A DNA stretch of 64,000 bases from Caenorhabditis elegans (taxonomy: Eukaryota; Nematoda; Chromadorea; Rhabditida; Rhabditidae), in assembly GCF_000002985.6 (NCBI RefSeq), contig NC_003280.10, forward strand, positions 13,388,501-13,452,500, read 5' to 3'. The notes under the pieces are model-generated. The model worked only from the letters and a program-made list of their open reading frames with translations, was not told where the DNA came from and did not search any database. The translations under genes and the position numbers were made by a program. The stretch's first letter is position 1, and each line of letters opens with the position of its first letter. Below are positions 45,481 to 57,149 of the stretch, in pieces.

Positions 45481-48319
45481 TTAACTATGATATTGTCGAT
45501 CAAACTCCTTCCGCATTTCCTTTTCCTCAGCCTGGACGTATTCCTGATGTTGCTCTTCTTTCATCTTCGCCAGCGATTTCGCGCCTTCTCGATCCGATGC
45601 AGTGATCTACAAAAATCGAGAGAATTATAGAGCTTTTTCCTCTTATTTAAAGAATAAGAGTACCGGTCGATTAACAATTCTCAACACGTGTCCTTCTCGA
45701 TCGATTTGAACATCCAACGCGCCTTCCTTTACAATCATTTTGTTCTCTTTTTTGGTGATAAACGACGGGAAATAGGACATGAAGCTCGAGTCGAGTGTTG
45801 TGAGGCGCCACATTACAACGATAACGTCTTCGTTTTCGTACACGCACGAGCCGATCCACTGGAAAAAAAATATTTTGGATTTTTTTTTTCGAAATTTTGA
45901 AAACGCTTTTTTTCAATTTCGGCAATTTGCCGATTTGCCAGAAAATTTCAATTCTGGCAAATTGCCGGTAATTATTTTTTGGCAAATTGCCGATTTGTCG
46001 ATATACCGGAAAATGTTCATTTGGTTTGCCGATTTGCCGGAAATGTTGAACTCTGAAAATTTTCGGGTTTGCCGGAAAATTTCAATACCGGCAATTTGCC
46101 AATTTGCCGGAAATTTTCAATTCCGGCAATTTGCCGGTTTTCCGGAAAATTTCAATTCGGCCAATTTGCCGATTTGCCGGAAATTTTCAATTACGGCAAT
46201 TTGCCGATTTGCCAGAAAATTTCAATTCCGGCAATTTGCCCATATGCCGGAAATTTTCAATTCTGGCAATTTGCCGGTTTGCCGGAAATGTTGAACTCTG
46301 AAAATTTTCGGGTTTGCCGGAAATTTTCATCTCCGGCAATTTGCCGATTTGCCGGAAATGTTGAACTCTGAAAATTTTCGGGTTTGTCGGAAATTTCAAA
46401 TTCCGGCAAATCGGAAAATTGCCGGAGATGAAAATTTCCGACAAACCCGAAAATTTTCAGAATTCAACATTTCCGGCAAACCGGCAAATTTTCAATTCCG
46501 GCGATTTGCCGATTTGCCGGAAATTTCAAATTCGGGCAATTTGCCAGAAAGTTTCAAGTCTGGAAACTTGCCGGTTTGCCGGAAAATTTCAATTCTGGCA
46601 ATTTGGGGATTTGCTGATTTACCAGAAATGTTCAATTACGGCAATTTGCCGATTTGCCAGAAAGTTTCAAGTCTGGAAACTTGCCGGTTTGCCGGAAATG
46701 TTCAATTCTGGCAATTTGGGGGTTTGCTGATTTGCCAGAAAATATCAAGTCTGGATATTTGCCGATTTGCCGGAAATTTTCTATTCCGGCAATGTGCCAA
46801 GTTGCCGGGCAAAAAATTGTGTTTGTAAAATTTTGAAAAATTCCAAAAAACATTTTTTTTTTCGCCACATTTAGGATTTCGGTTTTTCGATTAAAAAAAA
46901 AAGAAAAACAATTTTTCCTCAATATTTGCGAATTTTTACCTCAACTTTATTAAACGGCGACAAATATCGATAGTACATGCGAACTTTCGCGATATGTGAC
47001 ATCAGCTGTGTCCGGCCACCCAACTTTTTCGAAAAAATGCGATCGTCGAATTGAACGTCGTCCTTGCAAATGTCCATAAAATCTCGAACGTTTGATTTGA
47101 GAACTAGCGGAGTCTGGAAATTGAGAAAGCTTTTCAAAAAAAGCAAAAAATTCAAAGAAAAATCTTGAAATTCCAGGAAAAAACTCAAAAAATTGGGAGA
47201 ATCCTGTCTAAAAATGAGAAAAATTAAAAATTCAGAATGTTTTTGACAAGCTTTCATTTTCGGCAAATTGCCGATTTGCCGGAAATTTTCAATTCTGGAA
47301 ATTTGCCGGTTTGCCGATTTGCCGGAAATTTTGGTTTTTGGCAAATTGCCGGAAATGTTCAATTCCGGCAATTTGCGTTGTTGTCGGAAATTTTCAATTC
47401 CGGCAATTCGCCGGTTTGCCGATTTGCCGGAATTTTTCATTTCTGGAAATTCGCCGATTTGCCGGAAATTTTGGTTTTTGGCAAATTGCCGATTTGCCGG
47501 TTAGCCGATTTGCCGGAAATTTTAAGCCAAGAATTCCTACATTTTCCAGAAAAAACTCTTCAAAAATGTGGAAATTTTTTGAAAAAAGTCTAAAATTTGT
47601 GATGAAAATGCTCAAAAATTCCTGAAAAAATCCGAAATTTTTAACAAAAAAATCACGATATTTCCATTAAAAAACTCCAAAAAGCTGAAATTTCCAGCTA
47701 AAAAATTCCTAGATTTTCCAAAAAACATATCCAAAAAATCTGAAATTTGTGATAAAAATGCTCAAAGTTTCGAGAAAAAATTTCAGACCAAAACTCCAAA
47801 AAATCTGATATTTTGAGCCAAAACTTCCTCCGAATTTTTCAATAAATAAATTAAAAAATTCCAGTAATCCTCATGTCTAAAAAGGTCGAAAAAATCCTAT
47901 TTTTTCCAAAAAAAAACTGAAATTTTCAAAAAAAAACATTTTTTTTTGGAAATTTCCACCTAAAAAACCCCAAATTTCGCCAATTATTCCAGTTTTTTTC
48001 GCTGTAAAACTCTAAAAAATCCTCCAAAAAAACTTTGCAATTCCATACAATTTTCTGAAGTAACCAGTCAACTTTCAGCAGTGTACTTGTCGATGGAGCC
48101 GTAGAAGTTGGCTTCTGATCGGAGAAACTTCGTTGAAAATTTGGTGCAAGTGCGGCGGCTACTGTTGGCTTGAGGGTTGCTGGAAAATTTTAAATTTTAA
48201 AGTAAAAAAAAATTTTTTTTTGGATTTTGAAAAAATTTTCCAAAAAAAAAATGCTCACCCAGACTACTGTAGCGTGACGTCATCGTCAAGAAGCCGGACA
48301 CCCGACTGGCCAAGTTCAT
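45481..48319 (-). CDS. DUF2358/C6orf136-like, probably mitochondrial protein, five exons, 220 aa
   Basis: Exons (- strand, first to last): 48319-48259, 48179-48073, 47113-46940, 45858-45664, 45606-45481; phases agree (663 nt). The N terminus, MNLASRVSGFLTMTSRYSSL, is basic, hydroxylated and free of acids, like a mitochondrial presequence. The centre (about residues 57-178) resembles the SnoaL/NTF2-like DUF2358 fold seen in human C6orf136: FDDRIFSKKLGGRTQLMSHI, YYRYLSPFNKVEW, VIVVMWRLTTLD, then an IDREGHVLRIVNRP strand. The C-terminal 40 residues are a charged helix rich in Glu/Lys. The exon 2 donor (AAA|GTTGAC) was chosen because it keeps phase. The start is six bases after an acceptor. Family assignment is moderate; molecular role unknown. 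Confidence 0.75.
45915..46810. repeat. CCGGCAATTTGCCGATTTGCC array in DUF2358-like intron 3
   Basis: About 25 units of 35 bp with variants (GTTGAACTCTGAAAATTTTCG; AAGTCTGGAAACTTG). An inverted pair meets near 46410. Confidence 0.85.
47114..48072. repeat. DUF2358-like intron 2: CCGGCAA array and A/T filler
   Basis: Bases 47260-47525 hold seven CCGGAAATTTT / GGCAAATTGCCG units. The rest is A/T-rich with no features. Confidence 0.75.
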
Positions 48320-49261
48320 AATTTTCTGGAAATTCAGAATTTTTCTGAAATTTTTGAATTAAAAAAGTATTTATTTACTCTGAAAATTACAGAAATAAAT
48401 TCGAAAAATTCAAAAAAATAAATTAGTATTTAAAAATAAATTTATTTCAAATTAAATTTTTCCAAATTTTTTTACAAAAAAATTTATGAGAGGGAAGGTT
48501 TTTAGAACAATAAAAATATACAAAAAATATCGATTTTCAGAGAAAAAAAAACCTGGAAACGGAAAAGCGGAGGGTCCTGATATACTTAACTAATCATTAG
48601 GAATATCACAGTGGATAGATGAATTTTTTTACAATTTTTTGGGAAATAGATGGGAAAAATATTCAAAAATGTACAATTTTTTAAAATAGAGATTGGGTAG
48701 GGAAAATGGAGGGGAAAATGAGCTGAAATTTTGGGAAAAATTTTGAAAAATCCAAAAAAAAAATCCGAAAATTTGAATTTTCCAAAAAAGAAAAATATTA
48801 AAATTTTTTATTGGAAAAAATTGGAAAAAAACAATTCAAACGTCCAGAGAAATACAGAATTTGAAACTTTTTGAAGAAAAATGGTAACTTCGCCAAAAAA
48901 ATTTAGGAAATTTGGAAAAATTTACAAAAACCTAATTTTTAAGATTAATTTTTTTTTTAATCTGAAAATGTCGAAAAAAAATTTTTTTTTGAAAATTTTC
49001 AGATTTTTTAGGCTTTTTTCAATTTCGCAAAAAAAATCGTTTTTTTTTTCATAATTTTAGTAAAAACAAAATTTAGAATTTATTCTAAAAATTATATTTT
49101 TTCAATTTTTAGCAATTTTTAGATGTACAAATTAAAATGTTCCAAAATTCACAAAAAATCAAATTTCCAATTTTTAAAAAATGAATTTTTCTGCAATTTC
49201 AAATTTCCACTAAACTTCAGCACATTTTTTCCCGAATTTGCAGCACAATTCACGGAAAAAT
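48320..49261. other. Gap between the TBC and DUF2358-like genes
   Basis: A/T-rich. It should hold the TBC gene 3' UTR and a trans-splice acceptor (TTTCCAG on the - strand) about six bases before the downstream ATG. No ORF or repeat array stands out. Confidence 0.6.
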
Positions 49262-52200
49262 TCACAAGTCCACACGATCCGGGTCACTTTTCGATGGGCT
49301 ATTATTACTGGAGCTCACTGCCGACTCTCCAATATTCAAATATTGGCAAATGTGAGCCGGAAGCTTATTCTGGCTTGCGGAGAGTTGATGGAATATCGCT
49401 TCGGCTGCTGTCAGGATCTCATCCACTTTCAGATGCATTGATAGGTCGTTGATGTGCTAGAAATTTGGATGTTAGAGGAGGTTTTGGCTGGAAAATCCGA
49501 TTTTTTTCGTAAATATTCTGATATTCTAGAAACTTTTTTTTTTTTTTTGCTAATAAAAAGTTGAATTAAAATGTTTTTGTGAATTTTATAAAATATTTTA
49601 ATTTTCTAAATTCAGCTTTTTTTTAACCGCTATTGTAACCGGGAATTAGAAAAATTTTAGTTTTTTTAAACTTAAATTTAGTGAGATTTTGACTGAAAAT
49701 CTATAATTTTTTTCTGGAAAAAACCAACAAAAATCGGAAATTGTTCCAAAAAAATATAAAATCTGAAAAACTCGGATTTATTTTTGTTCTGAATTTTTTT
49801 TCCATTTTTCGATAAAAACTTAGATTAGAATAGTAAAATAGTCGTAAAATTGAAAAAAAAAACTTTTTTTTTTGAAAATAGCGAATTTTATTTAATATTT
49901 AAATTTGCTAAACTCTCTTTTTTTCGTACAAAGTTTTTCAATTTTTTTTTTTGAAAATTTGAAATTACTACCTAAAAATTCTGATATTTTAGAAAACAAA
50001 CAATTTTTTTGAAATTTTTGTTTCGAAGGGCACGAAATTTTGAATTTTAAGGAAAATGTGTTTTTTTGTTTAAAAAAAAAAAAAATGTGACTTTTAATAT
50101 AAAAATTCGGACATTTTAGGAACTTTAAAAAATCTAAAAAATCTGATAAGAAATAAATTTTTTTAAATATTCAAAAAAAAGTGCGAATTTTATTTTGCTA
50201 CAAGCTTTAATTAATTTTTTCCGTACAAATTTAAAAAAAAAAATGTTTTGGACATTTCTAAATAAAATTCTGATATTCTAGAAGACATAAATATTTTGTT
50301 TTTAAAAAATGATTAAATTTTTATATAAAAATTCGGATTTTCTGAAAAAAAAATTTTCTATTCAAAAATGTTATTTGTATATTGGAAATTTAGAGAAAAA
50401 TACCTACAATTTTTCTATAAAAAATTTTTTTTCTGAAATTTTTTTAAATTTCAGATTTAAAAAAATTAGTTTTTCTCCAAATTCCAATATTTCCACCAAA
50501 AACGCCTACCTTCAAAATCTCAGTCAACCCAAACTGATTATCAATGATAATATTGGTTTGTGAATCCAAGATAGCCACACAGATAAGAAGTAGGAATCGT
50601 GGACACGGTTGGCCAGACCACAGTACTTCCCACAATTTACACGTGTCAAGGAATGAGAATTCCCGTTTGAACCATACAAGAACCCAACGGAAGCAGAAAT
50701 ACATGTCGTCTGATTTTTCGCTTTCTGAAAATGGGGAAGAAATTAATTTTTTGGAACAAAAAAACGGAAAAATTTGAATTTTTGTCCAAAAAATTTGGCT
50801 GAAAAATTGTTTTTCCACAAAATTGAGATTTAAAAAATTTCTTCCATTTTTTTTTTCAGAACTCAGGAATATGTTTAAAGTGGGACAATATATTCTTTTA
50901 ATGTTCTAAATTTTTCTAAATTTATTTTACCGAAATCTGGGAATTATTTTTAATTTTTTTTTAAAGTTCACTTTTTTGCTGAAAAATGGTAAATATCGGT
51001 AATCTTTTACAAAAATTTAGCTTTCTAAAAATTCGTGGAAGTTTTTGAAAATTTTTGTTTTTAAAAAAATAATCTGTGAAGTCAGAAAAAAAATTAAAAT
51101 CAGCAAAAAACGGTCCCAATAATTGAAAAATCAATTTTCCAAATTTTGCAATTTTTTTTGTTGTAAAATTGCTCTAATTCAGAATTTAATTAAATCTTTC
51201 ATAAAATTTTTCAAAAAGATTTTCAAAAAACACCAGGACAGACGAAAAACGTTTTCAAATAAGTTTTTTGAAAAGTCAAATTTTGGAAAAAAATTATTTT
51301 TGGAATTTTTTACAAAGGTAAATTTTTGCTGACAAATGTTAAAAAAAATTCCGGAAATTTTTTTTTCTAATTCTCTAATGTAAAATCACAATAAAAAACT
51401 AATTTGGTAAAAAAAAAATTCAAATTTTTAAATTTTTTGTCCAATGCACTATTTTAAAGCATTAATCAAAAGTAGTGCATTGAACGAAAAACTGAAAAAT
51501 TAAATGTTTTCACCAAAATCAGTTTTTATTGTGATTTTACATTAGAGAATTGGTAAAAAACGCCTATTTTTCCAGAAAATGGCAAAAATGAGCAATTTAA
51601 TGTAAAAATTCTCATCTCTCGGAACCCTAAAAAAATATCATTTTTCAATTTCTAATGGTTTTGTGCCAAAAAAATTATTTTTTTTGCCCAAAAAAAGGAC
51701 AGTCATTATTAGATGGCTGAAAAAATTTGGGCAAAAATAAAAAGTTGTCTAAATTTGTTGAAAACGGGTAATTCATGTATGCTGAATTCAGAAAATCTAG
51801 CTTTAACCCATCAAAAATTATTAAAAAGTGGCAAAAATGACAATTTATGGAAAAAAAATCACAATTTTGAAACTCTTCTAAAATGGTCAATTTTATAGTT
51901 AGAGGACTCAAAATTTATCTCCAAACATCAAAAAAAAAATGTAATTTTTTTCAATTTTTAATGGTTTCGTACATTTTCAATAAAAAAAGGAAAATGGCTG
52001 AAAAATATTGGAAACAATAAAAAATTTATTTTTTTCCAGATGTTCTAAAATTCTATTTTTCGCCCAAAAATAATTTTTTCTCAATCCTTACCCAAATAAT
52101 TAGCCAATTTGGGATTAATAATCATCACCAAATCCCTGAGCTGATTCATTTGCAATTTTATAAACGCCTGATCCGTTTCAAAATTCTTCTGCGTCAATTC

Positions 52201-53658
52201 CATCAATCCAACAAAACACCAGAACGTATCAACTTCGTCCTTCATAACAAACAACAGTGGTGACGCGAAATCAGACATTCCTTGCACATATCCCAAATCG
52301 AAATTATACATCACATAAGTCATTAGCACATTGTGCAAATGGACGAGATTCACATTATCGTCTCCTTGGAAGAATGGAACTGTTCGGTCGGTGCGGGCAA
52401 CGTCTTTTTCTGGAAAAAAAAGAGGGTTAAATAGGAGAGTATCGATTTTCAATTCAGTCCTATTTTAAGGGGATTTTAAATCAAAAAAGGAAAACAAATC
52501 TGAATCGGTTATATTATATTATAGAAATGATGAGCCCAAGAGAGGTGGGGGATTTGAAAACGTCTATGTGAAAACTATACATTATACATTATATATACAC
52601 TGTATATAATGTATACATTAAATACATATACATTACGTAATAATATAGCATAGTTTTCGAAAAGATGAGCGAAAGATAGGTGGGAAATTGGAAAACGCGT
52701 ATGTGAAAATTATATATCATATGTATATATATGGCATAATGTATGTATTCAATGTATATACTGTATAAACTCGTCTTCGCCTCCTTGTTCGGCCTCGAAT
52801 ATATAACATTGGCGATCAGGATCTTTCGGGTTCACTGCACCACTGGCTTCATGCACATGTCTACTTAGAAGAAAAGACCTCTGAGGTATTGTTTTGATCT
52901 ACACATGTCTACTGGAAAGAAAAGACCTCTGAGGTGGATCAGGTCAGCTTTGGGAAGAGGCACCTGCCGTGCTCTCTGCAGTTGCAGTCAAGGTGGACAG
53001 GAGCGGCTTCTGGATTGAAGTCGAAAAGAAGAAGGAATCATTGCTCAACTCTTTTGAAGATGCGAGTGAAGGCCACCTATGCGTATCAAATGCTCAGTCA
53101 TTGGACGATTGCACAAATTGTTATTGGTCATAACATAATCCACAACCAGGAACTGAGATACAACAGGTTGATGGTGGAACAGGCGGAATCAGTGTGGATG
53201 ATTCAAGGTTGGGTCTAATATTCAGGCAGCAACGTTTTTTAGTCTGTTGGTGAAGGTTGGATAGACATCAAAAATATTTCGATTGGTACGGGAAGTGTGG
53301 CTAACTTGGAACCCGCAATTGGAGGATGTGAACACCGAAGTACCGTGTGCAAAGGATTGGCAATATCGACGGTCACACTGGAGGGTGGTCCGTGAGAACC
53401 TCAGAAGACATTCGTGGATGGCTCCTCACCAAAGCTCTCGTTTGTCATTGAAGAGGGGAGATGTTGGGTATCTACGTGTACCTAACCCTTAACGTGGATA
53501 TGAAGATCGTGTAACGTGAACTCATTATCTATGTATACTAACTTTCTATTCATTCCTTAGTTATGTAATAATAAACTACTCGTCTTCGCCTCCTTGTTCG
53601 GCCTCGAATATATAACAATATGTATATATATATGTCATAATGTATGTATTCAAAAAAC

Positions 53659-53692
<34 letters not shown>

Positions 53693-56600
53693 CTATATTA
53701 TATTTTCGGTTATATTATATCGGAATATGTAATTGTTAGAATATATTCTGTGGTTATTATCAAAAAATTGAAATTTTGTTTTTTAGAGTTATAAAGCATT
53801 TTTCTGAAAATCTGCATAGAATTAATTTGACAAACTAGGTGAAATTTGAAAAAATCATGATATGCTATATATAATACATATATCAGTTAAGGCGGTAAAC
53901 GATTTTTCCGCCGGCAAATTGTGATTTTGCACGTTTTTTTTTTGAAAATTTTAGACTTTCAATTTTTTATCGACAAAATTGGACGTATCCTATGAATATT
54001 CCTACTACATCTATTTTGAAAAGTAAACAAATTCTATGGAAATATCTAAAGAAAGCGTGAAAAATTTCAACAAGGCACAGTTTTAAGTGTGTTTCCGACT
54101 TATAAAAAAGTCAATCTGAAAATTCCCGGCGGAAATTGATATCCGACAAATCGGTAAACCGGCTATTTGTCGAATTTGCCGAAAAAAAAAATTGCAGCCC
54201 CACCATATTGTATCGAAATTTGTAATTTTCGAGTCCAATTTTGGAAATGAATAAAAAATTATGTGATTGTTACAATATTTTGTGGATATAATCAAAAAAA
54301 TTGAAATTTTGCTCAAAAAATGTACAATTTAAAAAATTGCATTTTTTTTTATTCCATATATATAATACATATAATATTAACACTAATGATAAAAGTTGTA
54401 CTACCAAAGTAGGTGAAAAGCAAACAATTTTTTTTGAACACCTAAAAATTATTTTCTAAAATTTCTCTAATTATTCATGAAAAAAAAGTTGATTTTTAAA
54501 GAATCTCGAATTTAAAATTTAAAGGCCGATATTATAAATTATCCAATTATTAATTAAATTTCCGCATTTATTCTACATTTTTGGATCAAAAATTCCGTTG
54601 AATACGTTAAGTTACGAGAAAAGGCCCCAAAAATTGGATTAATCTCGAAAATGTTAGAAATTTTTAATACTTTTTTGTACATTTTTAGTCATTTTCAATT
54701 TCCTCACCAACAAGCGACTTTCTCTTAACAAATTTGGTGAATCTCTTCTCCTGATCCTCAGTCACCGACATCCATTGCTTCTTCATATTCTCATATTGTT
54801 TGGCGAGTTCTGCACGTCTGGTCTGGAAATCTGTGTCCGATTCGTGCCATTGACGGTAGCCGAGTAGACATTTCCAGGCTTCTTTACGGAGTTCTGCATT
54901 TAGTCCACCACGGAACACGTTCATTTTCAGATGGTGAAGCTTCATCGGATCGTACGAGCCATTCGAGAGCTGTGTAGAAAATTTTTTGGATATTACAAAA
55001 TAAATTATTTAGACGGGAAAGTTGAATATTTGAATTGAAACCTCTTAAATTGAAAAATTAATTAAATTGATTTTTTTTAATTGGAAAAAATCGGTTCAAT
55101 CGGATTTTAAGTGAAATTTTCAAAATTTTTTAGTCTGAAATTCGGGATTTAACTCAAAAAAAGTTTAGGTTGAAATTTTCATTTTCATTTTTAAAAACCT
55201 GAAAAAAATTTAATTAAAGATTTCAAAATTTCTATTTAGCTAATAATTCGGGTTTTTACTCGTAAAAAAATAAAAAAATTTGACCTTGCAGTTTTTGCAA
55301 AAAAAATTGAATTTGTGTAATTCACATGGTTCAAATTGATATTTTCGGGAAAAGTGACAGTTCTAAGTTCGGAACCAGTTCAAAAATCAAAAAAATTTGG
55401 AAAAAAACATTGCATTTTCAGAATTTTAAAAGTTTTTTTAAAAATTGGCACGTTTTTGGAAATTTTTTTTTATCCTGTATTAAAAATTGGCACCGTTTTT
55501 TTTGGAAAATTTTTAAAAAATTCTGAAAATGCAATGTTTTTTCCAAATTTTTTTTTGATTTTTGAACTGGTTCCGAACTTAGAACTGTCACTTTTCCCGA
55601 AAATATCAATTTGAACCATGTGAATTACACAAATTCAATTTTTTTTTGCTGCAAAAACTGCAAGGTTAAATTTTTTTACGAGTAAAAACCCGAATTATTA
55701 GCTAAATAGAAATTTTGAAATTTTAATTAAATTTTTTTCAGGTTTTTAAAAATGAAAATGACAATTTCAACCTAAACTTTTTTTTTGAGTTAAATCCCGA
55801 ATTTCAGACTAAAATTTTGAAAATTTCACTTAAAATCCGATTGAAACGACGATTTTTTCCAATTGAAAAAAAATCAATTTAATTTATTTTTCAATTCAAT
55901 CTAGGCCTAAGCATATGCCTAAGCCTAAGCCTAAGCCTACTCCCAAGCCTATGTCTATGCCTATACCTAAGCCAACTCCTAAGCTTAAGCCTAAGCTTAA
56001 GCCCACTCCTAAGCTTAAGCCTATGTCTATGCCCAAGCCTATACCTACGCCTAATTTTCAAAAATAACAGTATTTTTTTTTTCAAAACGGAAAAATAAGG
56101 CAAGCCTATTTACTCCATTTTCCCGATTGTAGGCAGGCGACGGTAGGCCTCCAAAGCAGGCAGGTAGGCATTCTGTGTGCCTACAACCTACCTTAAACGA
56201 ATTCCACAAGTCCTTGGAAACGGGCAACTCTCTATAAATCTCGGGTCTCGGCGGGAGTTCCAACTGTGTGACAACTTCAAATTCTCCAGCCGCATCCGAA
56301 TGCACACGCATTTGCTCTTCAGCCAGCCGGAGCTCTCTCATCAGACGGATCTTCTCCTCTTGAGTCACCGCGTCCGTATCATTGAGCACTGATGGGATCA
56401 CCTGATCCTGTACGAATGAGGTGATCTTACTGAAGCCAGTCATCGCTGTCATATAGGGATTTTGCATGAATCTCTGCAGCAAAAAAATTGGCAATTTTCA
56501 GTCAAAAGTTCGGGGCAAATTACCGAAAGAATGTCTCCATTCTCATCCAACATACTGACACTTTTCGCAAGAGCCTCAGACTTCTGATCAACGACAATCA

Positions 56601-57117
56601 CAAGATGAGAATCACGATGTGAGCGTCGGAGGGTGATGTATCCTTGCAGACGGTCCAAAAACTCGGCGGTTGTTGTATTCTTGAAGAAGAGCGGAACTTG
56701 ACTGCTACCATCACGGCAGATCAGGCGAATCGATGGGAATCCACCGCTTCCTGAATCTTTGGAAAACATGTTAAGTATTTTATATTAAATTTTGTAAGCT
56801 TGTATTTGGGGCACTTTTTGGGTGGAATACACTTAGCTGGATATCCCGAAAAATATAAATGATATCTATGCTAAACATGCTTTAATATAATGAATATTGC
56901 ATGTTTATTGCATATATTGCATATATGCATACAACATACATTATATCATATATACAGTGTATATAATGTTTAATGTATATAATTTTCACAGAGACATTGC
57001 ACTAGACATTTGTAGGAAAAACTTCTCTTTTTTCGAATTTCTAACCAATCTTCGGCTCATTTTTTTTCAAAACTATGCTATATTATAATGTAATGTATGT
57101 GTTTTTATTGTATACTG

Positions 57118-57149
<32 letters not shown>

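Noticed and set aside
52934..53492. Two short + strand ORFs as retroviral-type gag or integrase pieces
   Set aside because: No catalytic or zinc-finger motifs can be seen; kept only as interior of the LTR remnant.
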